From contig JAJTFK010000007.1 of assembly GCA_021298655.1 (NCBI GenBank), forward strand, positions 1 to 64,000: a stretch of DNA of 64,000 nucleotides, given 5' to 3'. This document shows positions 33,599-43,700 of this stretch, one piece after another. The notes under the pieces are model-generated. The model worked only from the letters and a program-made list of their open reading frames with translations, was not told the origin of the DNA and searched no databases. Source of the stretch: Cryomorphaceae bacterium. Lineage in GTDB: Bacteria > Bacteroidota > Bacteroidia > Flavobacteriales > Schleiferiaceae. Position numbers and translations under genes: made by a program. Position 1 is the stretch's first letter; the number at the start of each line of letters is the position of its first letter.

Positions 33599-34936
33599 GT
33601 GAAAAAGATCGCTGTCCTCGGTGCAGGCCGTTCCGCCGGCCCGCTTATTGAATACCTCGCCACCCATCCGGATTCCAGCTCGTGGACCGTTTCGGTGTAT
33701 GACCAAGATGCCGAAACATTAGCGCGAAAAACGGCATCGTTTCGCAACGTTTCGGTCGAGTCGGGCGACCTGCGCAGCACGGAACTTCTGGATCGAATCG
33801 TATCCGCCCATGACGTGGTGGTTTCCATGCTTCCGGCCTTCATGCACCTGCCCGTGGCGGAGCGCTGCGTGCGCTTTGGACGGCACCTGGTTACGGCCTC
33901 CTACATCAGCCCAGAAATGCAGGCCCTCGATGCCGAAGTTCGGGCCAAAGGACTGGTGTTTGTGAACGAATGCGGGGTGGACCCCGGCATTGACCACATG
34001 TCTACCATGGAGCTGCTTCATCGGCTGCGCCGCGAGGGTGCTCAGGTTACGTCCTACGAGAGTTTTTGCGGCGGAATCCTTGCTCCAGAAAGCCCGGCAA
34101 ATCCCTGGTCGTATAAGTTTACGTGGAATCCGCGCAACGTCGTGCTTGCTGGCGCGGGCGGTGCGGTCCATTTCGTTCAAGAGGGTCAATTCAAGCACAT
34201 TCCCTACCACGAGGTCTTTCGCCGAACGGAATTTCTGGACATTCCCGGCTACGGACGCTTTGAGGCCTATGCGAACCGCGATTCGCTGAAGTACCAGTCG
34301 GCCTATGGCCTCGAAGGCATTGGGACCATGTACCGCGGAACCCTTCGCCGTCCGGGCTTTTGCCGCGCGTGGGACGTGTTGGTGAAGTTGGGTGCAACCG
34401 ACGACAGCTACCCCCTGGAGCACGTGGATGCCATGACGCACCGCGACTTCCTCAATACCTTTTTGGCCTACCGTCCGACCGACAGCGTGGAGCTCAAGCT
34501 CATGCACTACCTGAACATCAGCCAAGACTCCGACGTCATGGAACGGCTGGAATGGCTCGGACTTTTTGCCGATGAGCCCGTGGGCCTCTCCGAGGGCACG
34601 CCCGCCCAGGTCCTTCAGCAGATTCTAATGAAAAAGTGGACCATGACCGACGCCGACGTCGACATGCTCGCCATGATTCACCGAATCGAGTACACACAAA
34701 ACGGCCAGCGCCATCGCCTGCAGTCGTCGCTCGTTGCCAAAGGAGTGTCTGCGGACGTTACGGCGATGTCGTACACCGTGGGTTGGCCTGTGGCCATGGC
34801 AACCCGCTTGGTTGCCTTGGATTTAATTCCGGAACGGGGCGTCCTGATGCCCAATATTCCGTCGCTGTATGAGCCGATTTTGGCCGAATTGGGCGGGCGC
34901 GGAATCCGTTTCGACGAGCGCGATCAAAGGCTGTAG
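33599..34936 (+). CDS. Saccharopine dehydrogenase family protein
   Basis: An N-terminal Rossmann domain (VKKIAVLGAGRSAGPLIEYL, glycine-rich nucleotide motif; DVVVSMLPAFMHLPVAERC) and the long C-terminal saccharopine dehydrogenase domain (NECGVDPGIDHMSTMEL, SFCGGILAPESPANPWSYKFTW). Eukaryotic relatives (LYS9/AASS) form glutamate and alpha-aminoadipate semialdehyde from saccharopine in lysine metabolism; Bacteroidota homologues are annotated the same way. A GTG start at 33599 places the Rossmann motif at residue 8; a TTG seven codons upstream is possible. Its end overlaps rimM by 13 bases. Confidence 0.9.
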   Translation: MKKIAVLGAGRSAGPLIEYLATHPDSSSWTVSVYDQDAETLARKTASFRNVSVESGDLRSTELLDRIVSAHDVVVSMLPAFMHLPVAERCVRFGRHLVTASYISPEMQALDAEVRAKGLVFVNECGVDPGIDHMSTMELLHRLRREGAQVTSYESFCGGILAPESPANPWSYKFTWNPRNVVLAGAGGAVHFVQEGQFKHIPYHEVFRRTEFLDIPGYGRFEAYANRDSLKYQSAYGLEGIGTMYRGTLRRPGFCRAWDVLVKLGATDDSYPLEHVDAMTHRDFLNTFLAYRPTDSVELKLMHYLNISQDSDVMERLEWLGLFADEPVGLSEGTPAQVLQQILMKKWTMTDADVDMLAMIHRIEYTQNGQRHRLQSSLVAKGVSADVTAMSYTVGWPVAMATRLVALDLIPERGVLMPNIPSLYEPILAELGGRGIRFDERDQRL

Positions 34937-35442
34937 AGCTCCTCGGGAGCCTTTAGGTACAGAACTTTAGCTTTTTTATCTACCCGTTCGATGAAGGCAT
35001 CGATAACGGGAATGAGGACGGGCTGTTCGCGGCCCGAAACGGTGATTTCAAACAGGTCCTGCCCCGGGTACTCAAGTACTTGATTAACCACCATCGTGGC
35101 GAGAACACCCGGATTTTGTACCGCGTAGCCCTTTAGGTCGTGGTAGTAAAACTGATCGTCGTCCAGTTCAGGCAGCAGGTCTTCGGGAAGCCATAGGCCC
35201 TTTCCCACCAGTGCTTGCGCCGCGGCTTCGCCGTCCACGTCGTCAAAGCGCACAATGGATTCTTCGGCGTTTACGCTCCGCTGGGTGGCCACAAAAAAGG
35301 GAAGGGCCTTGCCGCGATCTTCCACGAAGTACGCGTCAAGGCCCTGATACGGTGTCGGATCGTCTGCGGTGATGCGCACCACAACGTCCCCCTTAAATCC
35401 GTGCTTTTTGCGCACGTAGCCGACCTGGAAGTAGCCCTCCAC
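34924..35442 (-). CDS. rimM: Ribosome maturation factor RimM
   Basis: RimM binds S19 and aids late 30S maturation. N-terminal RimM beta-barrel (YFQVGYVRKKHGFKGDVVVRI) and C-terminal PRC-barrel (QFYYHDLKGYAV, VLIPVIDAFIERVDKKAKVLYLKAPEELYSL) are present; 172 residues is normal. It follows rpsP with a 12-base gap. Confidence 0.94.
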   Translation of the reverse strand: MEGYFQVGYVRKKHGFKGDVVVRITADDPTPYQGLDAYFVEDRGKALPFFVATQRSVNAEESIVRFDDVDGEAAAQALVGKGLWLPEDLLPELDDDQFYYHDLKGYAVQNPGVLATMVVNQVLEYPGQDLFEITVSGREQPVLIPVIDAFIERVDKKAKVLYLKAPEELYSL

Positions 35443-35454
35443 GGTCGTACTGAA

Positions 35455-36090
35455 TTATTCGGCGTCGGCTGCGGGAGCCTCTTCGGTAGCGGCTTCGGCG
35501 GCGGGAGCCTCTTCGGTAGCGGCTTCGGCGGCGGGAGCCTCTTCAGCAGCAGCTTCAGCGGCGGGTGCCTCCTCGGCGGCCACTTCGGCAACCTCTTCGG
35601 CAACTTCTTCGGCGGCATGAGCTTCCTCAACTACGGCGAATTTGGCGGCAACGGCCTCGGCCTTCTTGGTGTTGGCGTCGGCTTCGGCCTTCAGGCGATC
35701 TGCCTTGGCCTTATCTGCGGCGCTCGACAGGTTGGTGATCTTGCCGTCGATAAGTGATTGCTTGTCGTTCAGCCACTTCGTAAAGCGCTCTTCAACTTGC
35801 TCGGCGGTCAATGCGCCTTTTTTCACGCCCTCGAGAAGGTGCTTCTTCATCAATACGCCTTTGTACGACAGGATGGCACGGGCGGTGTTGCTCGGCTCGG
35901 CGCCGTTCATCATCCACTCCAGAGCGCGTTCAAAATTGAGGTCGATCGTGGCGGGATTGGTGTTGGGGTTGTACTGGCCCAAGTCCTCGATGAACTTACC
36001 GTCGCGCTTGGCGCGGCTGTCCGCTACTACGATGTTGAAGATGGGGCGACCTTTGCGGCCGTGGCGTTGAAGGCGAATGCGTGTTGCCAT
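35455..36090 (-). CDS. rpsP: 30S ribosomal protein S16 with repeated acidic C-terminal tail
   Basis: The S16 core is residues 1-about 80 (MATRIRLQRHGRKGRPIFNIVVADSRAKRDGKFIEDLGQYNP is split here by its key motifs RHGRKGRP and FIEDLG). Residues about 120-211 form a low-complexity tail: an Ala/Lys/Glu segment, then four near-perfect copies of a 10-residue Glu/Ala/Pro unit (AEEAPAAEAA) ending the protein. Extensions after S16 are common in Bacteroidota, but the tandem repeat is strain-variable in principle. Operon rpsP-rimM, preceded by a promoter with a 50-base leader. Confidence 0.93.
   Translation of the reverse strand: MATRIRLQRHGRKGRPIFNIVVADSRAKRDGKFIEDLGQYNPNTNPATIDLNFERALEWMMNGAEPSNTARAILSYKGVLMKKHLLEGVKKGALTAEQVEERFTKWLNDKQSLIDGKITNLSSAADKAKADRLKAEADANTKKAEAVAAKFAVVEEAHAAEEVAEEVAEVAAEEAPAAEAAAEEAPAAEAATEEAPAAEAATEEAPAADAE
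35461..35580 (-). repeat. Four tandem 30-base repeats in the rpsP tail
   Basis: Units at 35461-35490, 35491-35520, 35521-35550 and 35551-35580 share GGCTTCGGCGGCGGGAGCCT-type sequence with few changes, encoding the AEEAPAAEAA repeats. Period 30 keeps the frame, so copy number can change without frameshift. Confidence 0.9.
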
Positions 36091-36144
36091 AGTGAGTTAA
36101 CGTTTTAGAAGGGTCCTAAACCCCGTTGTTAAGAATTAGGGCTG

Positions 36145-36152
36145 CAAAAGTA
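36145..36152 (-). promoter_or_regulatory. TAnnTTTG promoter box for rpsP-rimM
   Basis: TACTTTTG preceded by T-rich sequence, 54 bases before the ATG, giving a long leader. Confidence 0.6.
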
Positions 36153-36165
36153 CAAAAAAACCACA

Positions 36166-36194
36166 AACTAGCAACAAGCCTACCGTTGCTAGTT
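36166..36194 (-). terminator. Hairpin terminator after the cystathionine beta-synthase-like gene
   Basis: AACTAGCAAC and GTTGCTAGTT pair over ten bases around a nine-base loop, followed on the minus strand by TGTGGTTTTTTT. The same T-rich run borders the rpsP promoter. Confidence 0.75.
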
Positions 36195-36200
36195 ACTGGT

Positions 36201-37577
36201 TTAAGCTAACTGCGCCAGCAGGTCGTGCTTGCTCACAATGTGGTCGCCGCCCGGCGCGGAAACAATCAACGCATTAAACTCCGCGCCCATGGCGTGAACG
36301 CCGTCGTGCAGGCTGGCCGAGGCGGAAAGGCTGGGGAAGGGGGCGCCCATTACCGTGCGCACCAGCTGCTCAATGCCGCCTTCTCCGGAGGTCAGCGCCG
36401 TAATCACGTGGGATTCGGTGAGGCTTCCCACGTACCTGCTGCCGTCGTGAACCGGCAGCTGGCTAATTCCCAAACGCTTAAACTGCACAATGGCGTTGTT
36501 AATGGGCTCCTCGGGTCCGATGGTCACCAGCGGCCTTGCAGCACGGCCCTGGACGGCCTCGCCCAAGGTTTTCCATTCCTCGCGAAGGAATCCGCGCTCG
36601 CGCATCCAGTCGTCGTTGTAAATCTTGCCGACGTAGCGGCTGCCGTGGTCGTGGAACAGTACGACGGTCACCGCGTCGGACGGCAGCAGGTGCTTCAGCT
36701 GGCGCAGGCCCTGAAACGCTGAACCGCAGGAGTATCCGAGCAGGAGTCCCTCGCGTCGGGCGAGCTCGCGCGCGGCCAAGGCTCCGTCGCGGTCGGTAAC
36801 CTTTTCAAAGCGGTCGATCAGGCCGAAATCTACGTTTTTGGGCAAAATATCTTCACCTATGCCTTCGGTGATGTAGCCGTAAATCTCTTTGGTGTCGAAC
36901 TCACCCGTCTCGTGGTACTTTTTAAACACCGAACCGTAGGTGTCCACGCCCCAAATCTGAATGTTGGGGTTTTTCTCTTTCAAGTACTGGGCAACGCCCG
37001 AAATGGTCCCGCCGGTGCCGACGCCCACGATGAAGTGGGTGATTCGCCCGCCGGTTTGTTCCCAAATCTCGGGCCCGGTGGTTTCGTAGTGGGCCTGGCG
37101 GTTGCTCAGGTTGTCGTACTGATTTGGGAAAAACGAGTTGGCGATTTCGCCGTTGAGGCGTCGGGCCACCGAATAGTAGGAATCGGGATGCTCCGGGGCG
37201 ACGTTGGTGGGGCAAACATGGATTTCGGCACCCAGCGCACGCAGTACGTCCATTTTTTCTTTGGACTGCTTGTCGCTCATGGTGCAAATCAGCCGGTAGC
37301 CCTTGATTACCGCCGCGAGGGCAAGGCCCATGCCGGTGTTTCCCGAAGTGCATTCGATGATGGTGCCGCCCGGCTTGAGTCGTCCGTCGCGTTCGGCGTC
37401 TTCGACCATTTTTAGCGCCATACGGTCCTTCGTGGAATGCCCGGGGTTGAAGTACTCGACTTTGGCAAGGACTTCGCCGGGAATATCCTTGGCGAGTTCG
37501 TTGAGTCGGATCATCGGCGTGCGGCCAATGGTCTCTAAAATGTTTTCGTAAACGGAAGGAGTCGGTCGAGTCATCAT
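36201..37577 (-). CDS. Cystathionine beta-synthase-like PLP enzyme with CBS domains
   Basis: Residues about 10-320 are the fold-II PLP enzyme: TIGRTPMIRLNEL, KVEYFNPGHSTKDR (PLP lysine), SGNTGMGLALAAV and GVGTGGTISG phosphate-binding loops. Residues about 340-458 are two CBS domains (LVTIGPEEPINNAIVQFK, GSRYVGSLTESHV). Members condense serine and homocysteine to cystathionine or make cysteine. The start at 37577 overlaps the Rrf2 stop (ATGATG), so both are cotranscribed and the regulator probably controls sulfur amino acid synthesis; that is inference. Confidence 0.92.
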   Translation of the reverse strand: MMTRPTPSVYENILETIGRTPMIRLNELAKDIPGEVLAKVEYFNPGHSTKDRMALKMVEDAERDGRLKPGGTIIECTSGNTGMGLALAAVIKGYRLICTMSDKQSKEKMDVLRALGAEIHVCPTNVAPEHPDSYYSVARRLNGEIANSFFPNQYDNLSNRQAHYETTGPEIWEQTGGRITHFIVGVGTGGTISGVAQYLKEKNPNIQIWGVDTYGSVFKKYHETGEFDTKEIYGYITEGIGEDILPKNVDFGLIDRFEKVTDRDGALAARELARREGLLLGYSCGSAFQGLRQLKHLLPSDAVTVVLFHDHGSRYVGKIYNDDWMRERGFLREEWKTLGEAVQGRAARPLVTIGPEEPINNAIVQFKRLGISQLPVHDGSRYVGSLTESHVITALTSGEGGIEQLVRTVMGAPFPSLSASASLHDGVHAMGAEFNALIVSAPGGDHIVSKHDLLAQLA

Positions 37578-38047
37578 GGGGTGCGAAGGTAGGGCGTGGG
37601 CCGAAGGATGTTCCGCTGGGCTAGGGTTAGTTCCGAAGCGCGCGCAACCATGTCGGCTAAGCTTATGGACTTTAGGGCGTGAACCGTTTCGTTGCGCACC
37701 TGCACCAGGGCGTCTTGAAGGGCGCAGGCTTGCGGATTCGGGCATTCCGCGCAGGGTTCGTAAAACCGATGCGAGGCGCAGGGCAGAAGGGCTATGGGCC
37801 CCTCGACCACGCGCAAAATATCGGCCAGCGAAACCTCGCTGGCGGGCCGGGCCAGCTGGTAGCCCCCGCTCCGACCGGATTCTGCGAGCAGCAGCCCTGC
37901 TTCCCGCAGCGCGCTTAGTATCTGTTCCAAAAACCGACGCGGGCTTTTGCAGGCTTCGGCCAAGCGCGCCGTGGAAAAGCGTTCGTCCGGATGCTGCGCT
38001 AAATGCTGCAGGGCATGCAGGGCGTAGACGCTCTTTCGGTTCAGCAT
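37574..38047 (-). CDS. Rrf2 family transcriptional regulator
   Basis: A 157-residue Rrf2 protein: winged helix (LNRKSVYALHALQHLA, RLAEACKSPRRFLEQILSALREAGLLLAESGRSGGYQLARP) with a dimer helix. The loop LPCASHRFYEPCAECPNPQAC contains four cysteines in the region that carries FeS ligands in IscR/NsrR-like members, so FeS or redox sensing is likely. The S1/P1 nuclease gene upstream overlaps its start by seven bases and the CBS-like enzyme follows, so the regulator is the middle gene of a three-gene operon. Confidence 0.9.
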   Translation of the reverse strand: MLNRKSVYALHALQHLAQHPDERFSTARLAEACKSPRRFLEQILSALREAGLLLAESGRSGGYQLARPASEVSLADILRVVEGPIALLPCASHRFYEPCAECPNPQACALQDALVQVRNETVHALKSISLADMVARASELTLAQRNILRPTPYLRTP

Positions 38048-38820
38048 GCGTAGATGCGGTTCAAAATGCTCGCGAGGCGCACGCCGGCCTGCACCAGGCG
38101 CTGTTCAAGCCGCGGGTAGTTCTCGTATCCGTAGCGGTAACTTAAGTTGTCTACCTCGGCCGGAGGGTAAATTCCGGCCATGCGGAGCGCCTTCGATTCA
38201 TTGGCCCAGTCGAGGTAGGTTCCGCTCTGGTACTGCTTCACGCGGTCTTGAGGTGTCGTGCGCAGCAGGTGCTGGCTGTATTCGGTGTACGAAAGCTGTT
38301 GGCCGTCGATCAAGTCGCTGTCCCAAACCCGGTGCAGGTTGGTGCTCTTGCCGAAGTACTTGATTTTGATGTCGTTGCCACCCTTGTCGTCGCCACGCCC
38401 TACGTGAAGGGGTTGGTGCAGGTCCCCGATGAGGTGCACCAGGATTCGAATCGCAGCGGCCTCGCCGCCGTGCGTGAATTTTTTGGTTTCGAGTTCGCGG
38501 GTGATCTCGTCCAGCTTCATTAAAATGTCGCCTTGGCTCGGGGTTCCCGCTTCGGCATAGGTTTGGTGGTCGCCAATCGTGCAGTAGTGCCAAGGGTCCC
38601 AATGGTCGTAGGCCTTGTCGGATTTAACCTCGTCCATCCACGTGGAGCACATCGCCAGGCTTTCGCCCTGAAGCAGTGCGCTGAGTTTTTTCTCGACGCA
38701 GGGTTTGAGGTGCGCCGTGGCGATTTCGCCCACCACGCGGTGTCCAATTTGTCCCCAACCCAGTGCGGAATACGTAGCACCCACAACGAGTGCCGCAAAA
38801 ACACGAATTTTTTGATGCAT
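38041..38820 (-). CDS. S1/P1 nuclease family protein, secreted
   Basis: Signal peptide (MHQKIRVFAALVVGATYSALG) and mature N-terminal WGQIGHRVVGEIA, the zinc-binding Trp of the family. Other zinc ligands lie in WHYCTIGDHQTYA, HLIGDLHQPLHVGRGDDKGGND and NLHRVWDSDLID. The family cleaves single-stranded nucleic acids and removes 3'-phosphates; here it probably scavenges extracellular DNA/RNA. The start at 38820 follows a promoter box by three bases. Confidence 0.92.
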   Translation of the reverse strand: MHQKIRVFAALVVGATYSALGWGQIGHRVVGEIATAHLKPCVEKKLSALLQGESLAMCSTWMDEVKSDKAYDHWDPWHYCTIGDHQTYAEAGTPSQGDILMKLDEITRELETKKFTHGGEAAAIRILVHLIGDLHQPLHVGRGDDKGGNDIKIKYFGKSTNLHRVWDSDLIDGQQLSYTEYSQHLLRTTPQDRVKQYQSGTYLDWANESKALRMAGIYPPAEVDNLSYRYGYENYPRLEQRLVQAGVRLASILNRIYAC

Positions 38821-38823
38821 GCC

Positions 38824-38831
38824 CAAAGGTA
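38824..38831 (-). promoter_or_regulatory. TAnnTTTG promoter box for the S1/P1-Rrf2-CBS operon
   Basis: TACCTTTG, GGC, ATG. Three-base spacing, the shortest in the window. Confidence 0.6.
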
Positions 38832-38852
38832 GCACGCCGGCGGCGCAAGCCC

Positions 38853-38860
38853 TACCTTAG
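38853..38860 (+). promoter_or_regulatory. TAnnTTTG-like box for the acyltransferase gene
   Basis: TACCTTAG, CGGCCC, ATG. One mismatch; divergent from 38824-38831. Confidence 0.45.
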
Positions 38861-38866
38861 CGGCCC

Positions 38867-39445
38867 ATGGAAGCAGCGGAATTTTTTGCACATCCCACCG
38901 CGGTCATTGATGCGGGTGCGGTTATTGGCAGCGGGTCCAAAATTTGGCATTTCACCCATGTGATGCCGGGCGCAGTGCTCGGTGAAGGCTGTAATTTGGG
39001 TCAAAACGTGGTCGTTTCGCCGGGCGTTCGCCTCGGGCGGAACGTGAAGGTTCAAAACAACGTCAGCATCTACACCGGCGTGACCTGCGACGACGACGTT
39101 TTTTTGGGTCCGAGCTGTGTGTTTACCAACGTGACCAATCCGCGGTCCGCCGTCAACCGGCGCGACCAATACGCCACCACCCACGTCGGTCGGGGAGCCA
39201 GCATCGGGGCCAATGCCACCATCGTCTGCGGTCACGACATCGGCGCTTTTGCCTTTATTGGCGCGGGGGCGGTGGTTACCAAGAACGTACCGGCCTATGC
39301 CTTGGTCGTAGGCAATCCGTCGCGGCAAATCGGTTGGATGAGCGAGTTCGGCCACCGGCTCGAATTCGATAACCAGGGCCGCGCAACCTGCCCCGAATCC
39401 GGTGAACACTATGTGCTCTCTGATGGTTACGTACACAAATCCTAA
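38867..39445 (+). CDS. Hexapeptide-repeat acyltransferase, WbpD-like
   Basis: A left-handed beta-helix of hexapeptide repeats ([20 protein letters not shown], [39 protein letters not shown]). The [16 protein letters not shown] and [20 protein letters not shown] segments resemble the WbpD/WlbB UDP-amino-sugar N-acetyltransferases used for O-antigen sugars. The acceptor is not proven. It is separated by 23 bases from the acyl-CoA dehydrogenase gene, with which it may be cotranscribed by chance. Confidence 0.85.
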   Translation: MEAAEFFAHPTAVIDAGAVIGSGSKIWHFTHVMPGAVLGEGCNLGQNVVVSPGVRLGRNVKVQNNVSIYTGVTCDDDVFLGPSCVFTNVTNPRSAVNRRDQYATTHVGRGASIGANATIVCGHDIGAFAFIGAGAVVTKNVPAYALVVGNPSRQIGWMSEFGHRLEFDNQGRATCPESGEHYVLSDGYVHKS

Positions 39446-39468
39446 ACAACGCTTTACCCGTTAATCTT

Positions 39469-40623
39469 ATGAACTACCCCATTGACGCCCAACATTCTGA
39501 GGAGCTCGAACTCATTCGCGCGTCGGCCGCCGAGTTTGCCGCACAGCGCATCGCCCCGCACGTCATGGAATGGGACGAGGCCCAGATTTTTCCGAAAGAA
39601 TTGTTCCACGAAATGGGTAAGCTCGGCTTTTTGGGCGTACTCGTTAGCCCGGAATACGGCGGTGCCGGAATGGGGTACGCGGAGTACATCACCATCGTCG
39701 ACGAAATCGCGCAGGTTTGCGGAAGCATCGGTCTGAGTGTGGCCGCCCACAATTCGCTGTGTACCCAGCACATTAATCAGTTCGGAACCGAGGAGCAAAA
39801 GCGCCGTTGGCTTCCCAAACTGGCCACCGGAGAATGGATTGGTGCGTGGGGCCTCACCGAAACGGGCACGGGCAGCGACGCCGGCGGCATGAACACCACC
39901 GCGGTGCGCCACGAAAACGGCTGGATGCTCAATGGCAGCAAGAACTTTATTACCCACGCCATCAGCGGCGACGTGGCCGTGGTAATTGCCCGCACGGGCG
40001 AAAAGGGCGACAGCCACGGAATGACCGCCTTTGTGGTGGAAAAGGGCACCGCGGGTTTTCAGGGCGGACGCAAAGAGAACAAGCTCGGCATGCGCGCCAG
40101 CGAGACGGCCGGATTGTTTTTTGACCAGTGTTTTGTGCCCAACGATCAGGTGCTTGGAAGCGTAGGTGAGGGCTTTATTCAGTCGATGAAGATCCTCGAC
40201 GGCGGACGAATTTCGATTGCCGCCTTGAGCCTGGGCATCGCCAAAGGTGCACACAAAGCAGCGCTTCGCTACAGCCGCGAACGCGAGCAGTTTGGCCAGC
40301 CTATTGGTGATTTTCAAGGCATTGCCTTCAAGCTTGCCGAAATGTCGACCAAAATCTACGCGGCGGAACTCATGACGCGCCACGCGGGCTCCCTCAAGGA
40401 CCAAGGCCGTAAGGTCACCCAAGAATCCGCCATGGCCAAGCTGTTCGCGAGCGAGACGGCGGTTGAGGTTTCGACCGATGGCGTACAAATTCACGGTGGG
40501 TACGGGTACACGAAGGACTACCCTGCGGAGAAGTACTTCCGCGACTCGAAACTGTGCACCATTGGCGAAGGCACGTCCGAAATTCAAAAGCTCGTGATTT
40601 CGCGTGGCTTGAAGAAGGCCTAA
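39469..40623 (+). CDS. Acyl-CoA dehydrogenase
   Basis: An FAD-dependent acyl-CoA dehydrogenase of normal length (384). Features: N-terminal helical domain, [16 protein letters not shown] with FAD/acyl contacts (about residues 125-140), [25 protein letters not shown], and the C-terminal catalytic-region [22 protein letters not shown] with [17 protein letters not shown]. It oxidises acyl-CoA to enoyl-CoA in beta-oxidation or branched amino acid breakdown; chain length is not determinable. Confidence 0.94.
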   Translation: MNYPIDAQHSEELELIRASAAEFAAQRIAPHVMEWDEAQIFPKELFHEMGKLGFLGVLVSPEYGGAGMGYAEYITIVDEIAQVCGSIGLSVAAHNSLCTQHINQFGTEEQKRRWLPKLATGEWIGAWGLTETGTGSDAGGMNTTAVRHENGWMLNGSKNFITHAISGDVAVVIARTGEKGDSHGMTAFVVEKGTAGFQGGRKENKLGMRASETAGLFFDQCFVPNDQVLGSVGEGFIQSMKILDGGRISIAALSLGIAKGAHKAALRYSREREQFGQPIGDFQGIAFKLAEMSTKIYAAELMTRHAGSLKDQGRKVTQESAMAKLFASETAVEVSTDGVQIHGGYGYTKDYPAEKYFRDSKLCTIGEGTSEIQKLVISRGLKKA

Positions 40624-40705
40624 CCATATACTCACCCGAACGAGCCGTTGGCGCAGCCCCATGCAGCGCCATGCAGTAGGCTTGGAACGGAACACCTAAT
40701 TGTGG

Positions 40706-40713
40706 TTTCTTTG
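40706..40713 (+). promoter_or_regulatory. TAnnTTTG-like box for the large secreted protein
   Basis: TTTCTTTG, six bases, then the ATG at 40720. One mismatch. Confidence 0.45.
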
Positions 40714-40719
40714 TATGTT

Positions 40720-43700
40720 ATGATTCGAATGCTACGTTTCTTCGTTGCGGCATCGCTGCTTCTTTTGGCGTCCAACTCCCTGAAGGCCACGCACGCGTAC
40801 GGCGGCGAAATCACTTGGAAGTGCTTTACCACCGGTCCCAATGCCGGCAAGTTTAAGTTTTACATGATTCTCTACCGCGACTGCGGAAGCGGCAATGCGA
40901 CGCTACCCGGGGGTAGTGTGGCCCTAAACTCGAATTCACCGGCCGGAACCATCACCCTTACCCAGGTTGGAACCAACACGGATGTGTCGCCAACGTGCTA
41001 CGTTACGCCGTCGCCGATTCGCTGCAACGTTTCCGCGAGCGGTGAAGGGGCACTTGAAGAAGCACGTTATGAATCGGCCTTCATCAACCTAACCGGCACG
41101 CCTCCCGCGGCCGGATGGACGTTCAGCTATTCACTCTGCTGCCGACCGAATACCCTGACCAATTTGCAAAATCCGGGGTCGCAAAACCTGTTCCTTCGTG
41201 CCGTGATGTACCCCTACAGCGTCAACGGAAACCAGCAAAACACGAATCCCTGCTACGATTCGTCGCCCCGTTTTCTGGAGCCACCAAAGTCGGTGATTTG
41301 CACCGGGTACGAGTATACCTACGCGCAATTTGCGTTTGACGACGACTTGGATTCCATTTACTACGATTGGGCTCCTTCGTTGACGGCTGCCGCTACCCCC
41401 ATTTTGTATGTTTCACCGTACACCGCAGTGAGCCCGCTTCCCAACGGTGGAACACCGGCTCAGTTGAACAACATTACGGGCAACATTACCCTTAATCCTT
41501 CTGCAGGAGGTTCGTATGCGACGTCGATTAAGGTTTCGGCGTACCGTTGCGGCCAGCTTATTGCGGAGGTGTTCCGAGATATCCCCATGGCCATTAAAAA
41601 CAACTGCCCCAGTTTGCCTACGGGTTCACCCAATACGCCCCCAACCCTAGCGGTAACCAACATCCCGGGATTTCCTCAGATCACGCCGGTAGTCATAAGT
41701 GGCGACACGGTGTACTACGAGGCCACGGTCTTTGCCGGCCAAGTGGTGAAGTTCAATCTGGTGTCTCAGGATCCGCAGCTTTTGCCCAACTTTCTCCCCC
41801 AGACCATTGGTTTTAGCCCAAGCGGTGGCCAATTCGGCATTCCGTTTTCCAACGCGAATACGGGCTGCTTAAACCCACCCTGTGCTACGGTGGTGCCGGT
41901 TGCGCCCCAAACGACCTTAACGAATCCGCTGAACAACGAAATCCTGTTTAACTGGCAGACTTCGTGCAACCACATCGCCTACCAGGGCACGCAGTGCGGA
42001 TCACCGACCAACTCCTACACCTTCGCGATGCGGATGCAGGACAATTTCTGCCCAATCCCGGCGGTTTCGGTCAAATCGGTGGTAATCAATGTGGTTTCGA
42101 CGATTCCGGTGCCGCCAGACATGTCCAATGCCTGCGCGACCGTCAACGGCAACGGCACCGTTGGCATTAACTGGGGATACCCCGCCGATACGGGAATGAA
42201 CTTTGATGCCTACATCGTGTACCATTCCACCAGTCCGACGACGCCGTTTACCGCGATTGATACGGTTAAAAACTACAGCACGCTGTCCTACACCGACTTG
42301 ACTCCGGGCCCTGGTGCGAACTACTACTACCTCCGTTCCAAGGGAGGCTGTGGATACGTCTCGGTTCCGAGCGACACCCTTCAAACGATGGGGTTGACGC
42401 TGAACTCGCTGCCGCCGACCAATTCCTACGTGGCCGATTTGAGCTGGAACACTACCCGAACGAGCTACAGCCAACCTTTTGAGGTGTGGCGCCGTCAGCT
42501 TCCGTCGGGAACCTGGCAAAAAATCGACACCACGAGCAAGCTTAATTACCGCGATACGGTCAACGTGTGCGGACAGAATTTGGAGTACCAAATCCGCACG
42601 GCGACGGGTTGCGTGAGCACCAGTAAGTCGGGCTTTTATTCCGACCAGGTCAACACCGACGTCATCGTAATCGACAGCGTTTCGGTAGTGAACGGGCAGG
42701 TGGTCATTTCGTGGACCCCTGGAGCGAGCAACGACATTGTGGACTACTACCTGCTGAAGCGTGGCGCCGGCGGTGTTTGGAGTCCGATTGATACGATCAA
42801 GCCGGGCGCAACCCTGCCGCACGTGATTCCGGGCGCCCTCGAAAGCGTGAAGGATTACTACAAGGTTATTTCGGCGGACTCCTGCGGAAACATGAGTTCG
42901 GATTTACTGGTTCAGGCCGCGAACAACATGGTTCTGTCGGAGAACATGGATCCCTGTGAAGGAATCATGCGCCTTCGTTGGAACACCTATAAGGGCTGGG
43001 GTACCGGCGGCGTAAAGCAGTACGAAATATGGATGGAAGAAACGCCCAACGGAGGTGCCACCACGGTGACGCTGGTGGGATTCAAGGGGCCGAATGATTC
43101 GACCTTTAGCCTGCGCAACCTGAGCAGCGGAACGACCTACTGCTGGTACGTACGTGCTATTGATACGGCTACGCTGAAAACCGCAACGTCCAATAAGGTG
43201 TGCATTACGTCGCTTGCCGTTCAGCGCTCGCGCCTTTTGTACTTGGCCAAGGCCAGCGTTCGCGACGACAACGGAGTAGAGCTGGTGTGCTTCATTGACA
43301 AGGACGCCGACATCGTGCACTTTGACGTGCAGCGCGCCGACGAATTGGGTGCACCGTTCAAGTCGCTGGGTCTGCTTCCCAAGCCCATTACCGGACCTTG
43401 GGAGTACCGCTTCAAGGACTTTACGGCGAACCCCAACGACCACCGCTACGTGTACCGCTTTGTGGCTACCGACAGCTGCGGAAACATCGACACGTCGAGC
43501 AACATCGGACGCACCATGGTGCTTGAAGTCGACGAGCAGGACAACCTGACCAACTTCCTGACGTGGAACGGATACATTGACTACATGGGCGGTGTGGATC
43601 GCTACGAGGTCTACCGTGCGGTGCAGCCGGCCGGCGGATTCCAGCTGGTTGGATCTACCCAGGATACCTTCTTCTTGGACAATACCCGTCCGTTGGGTGA

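Noticed and set aside
35461-35580. Regularly spaced repeats as a possible CRISPR array
   Set aside because: The repeats are contiguous, without spacers, and encode the S16 tail in frame.
39454-40695. 413-codon minus-strand frame opposite the acyl-CoA dehydrogenase
   Set aside because: Shadow of a well supported gene; no conserved motif.
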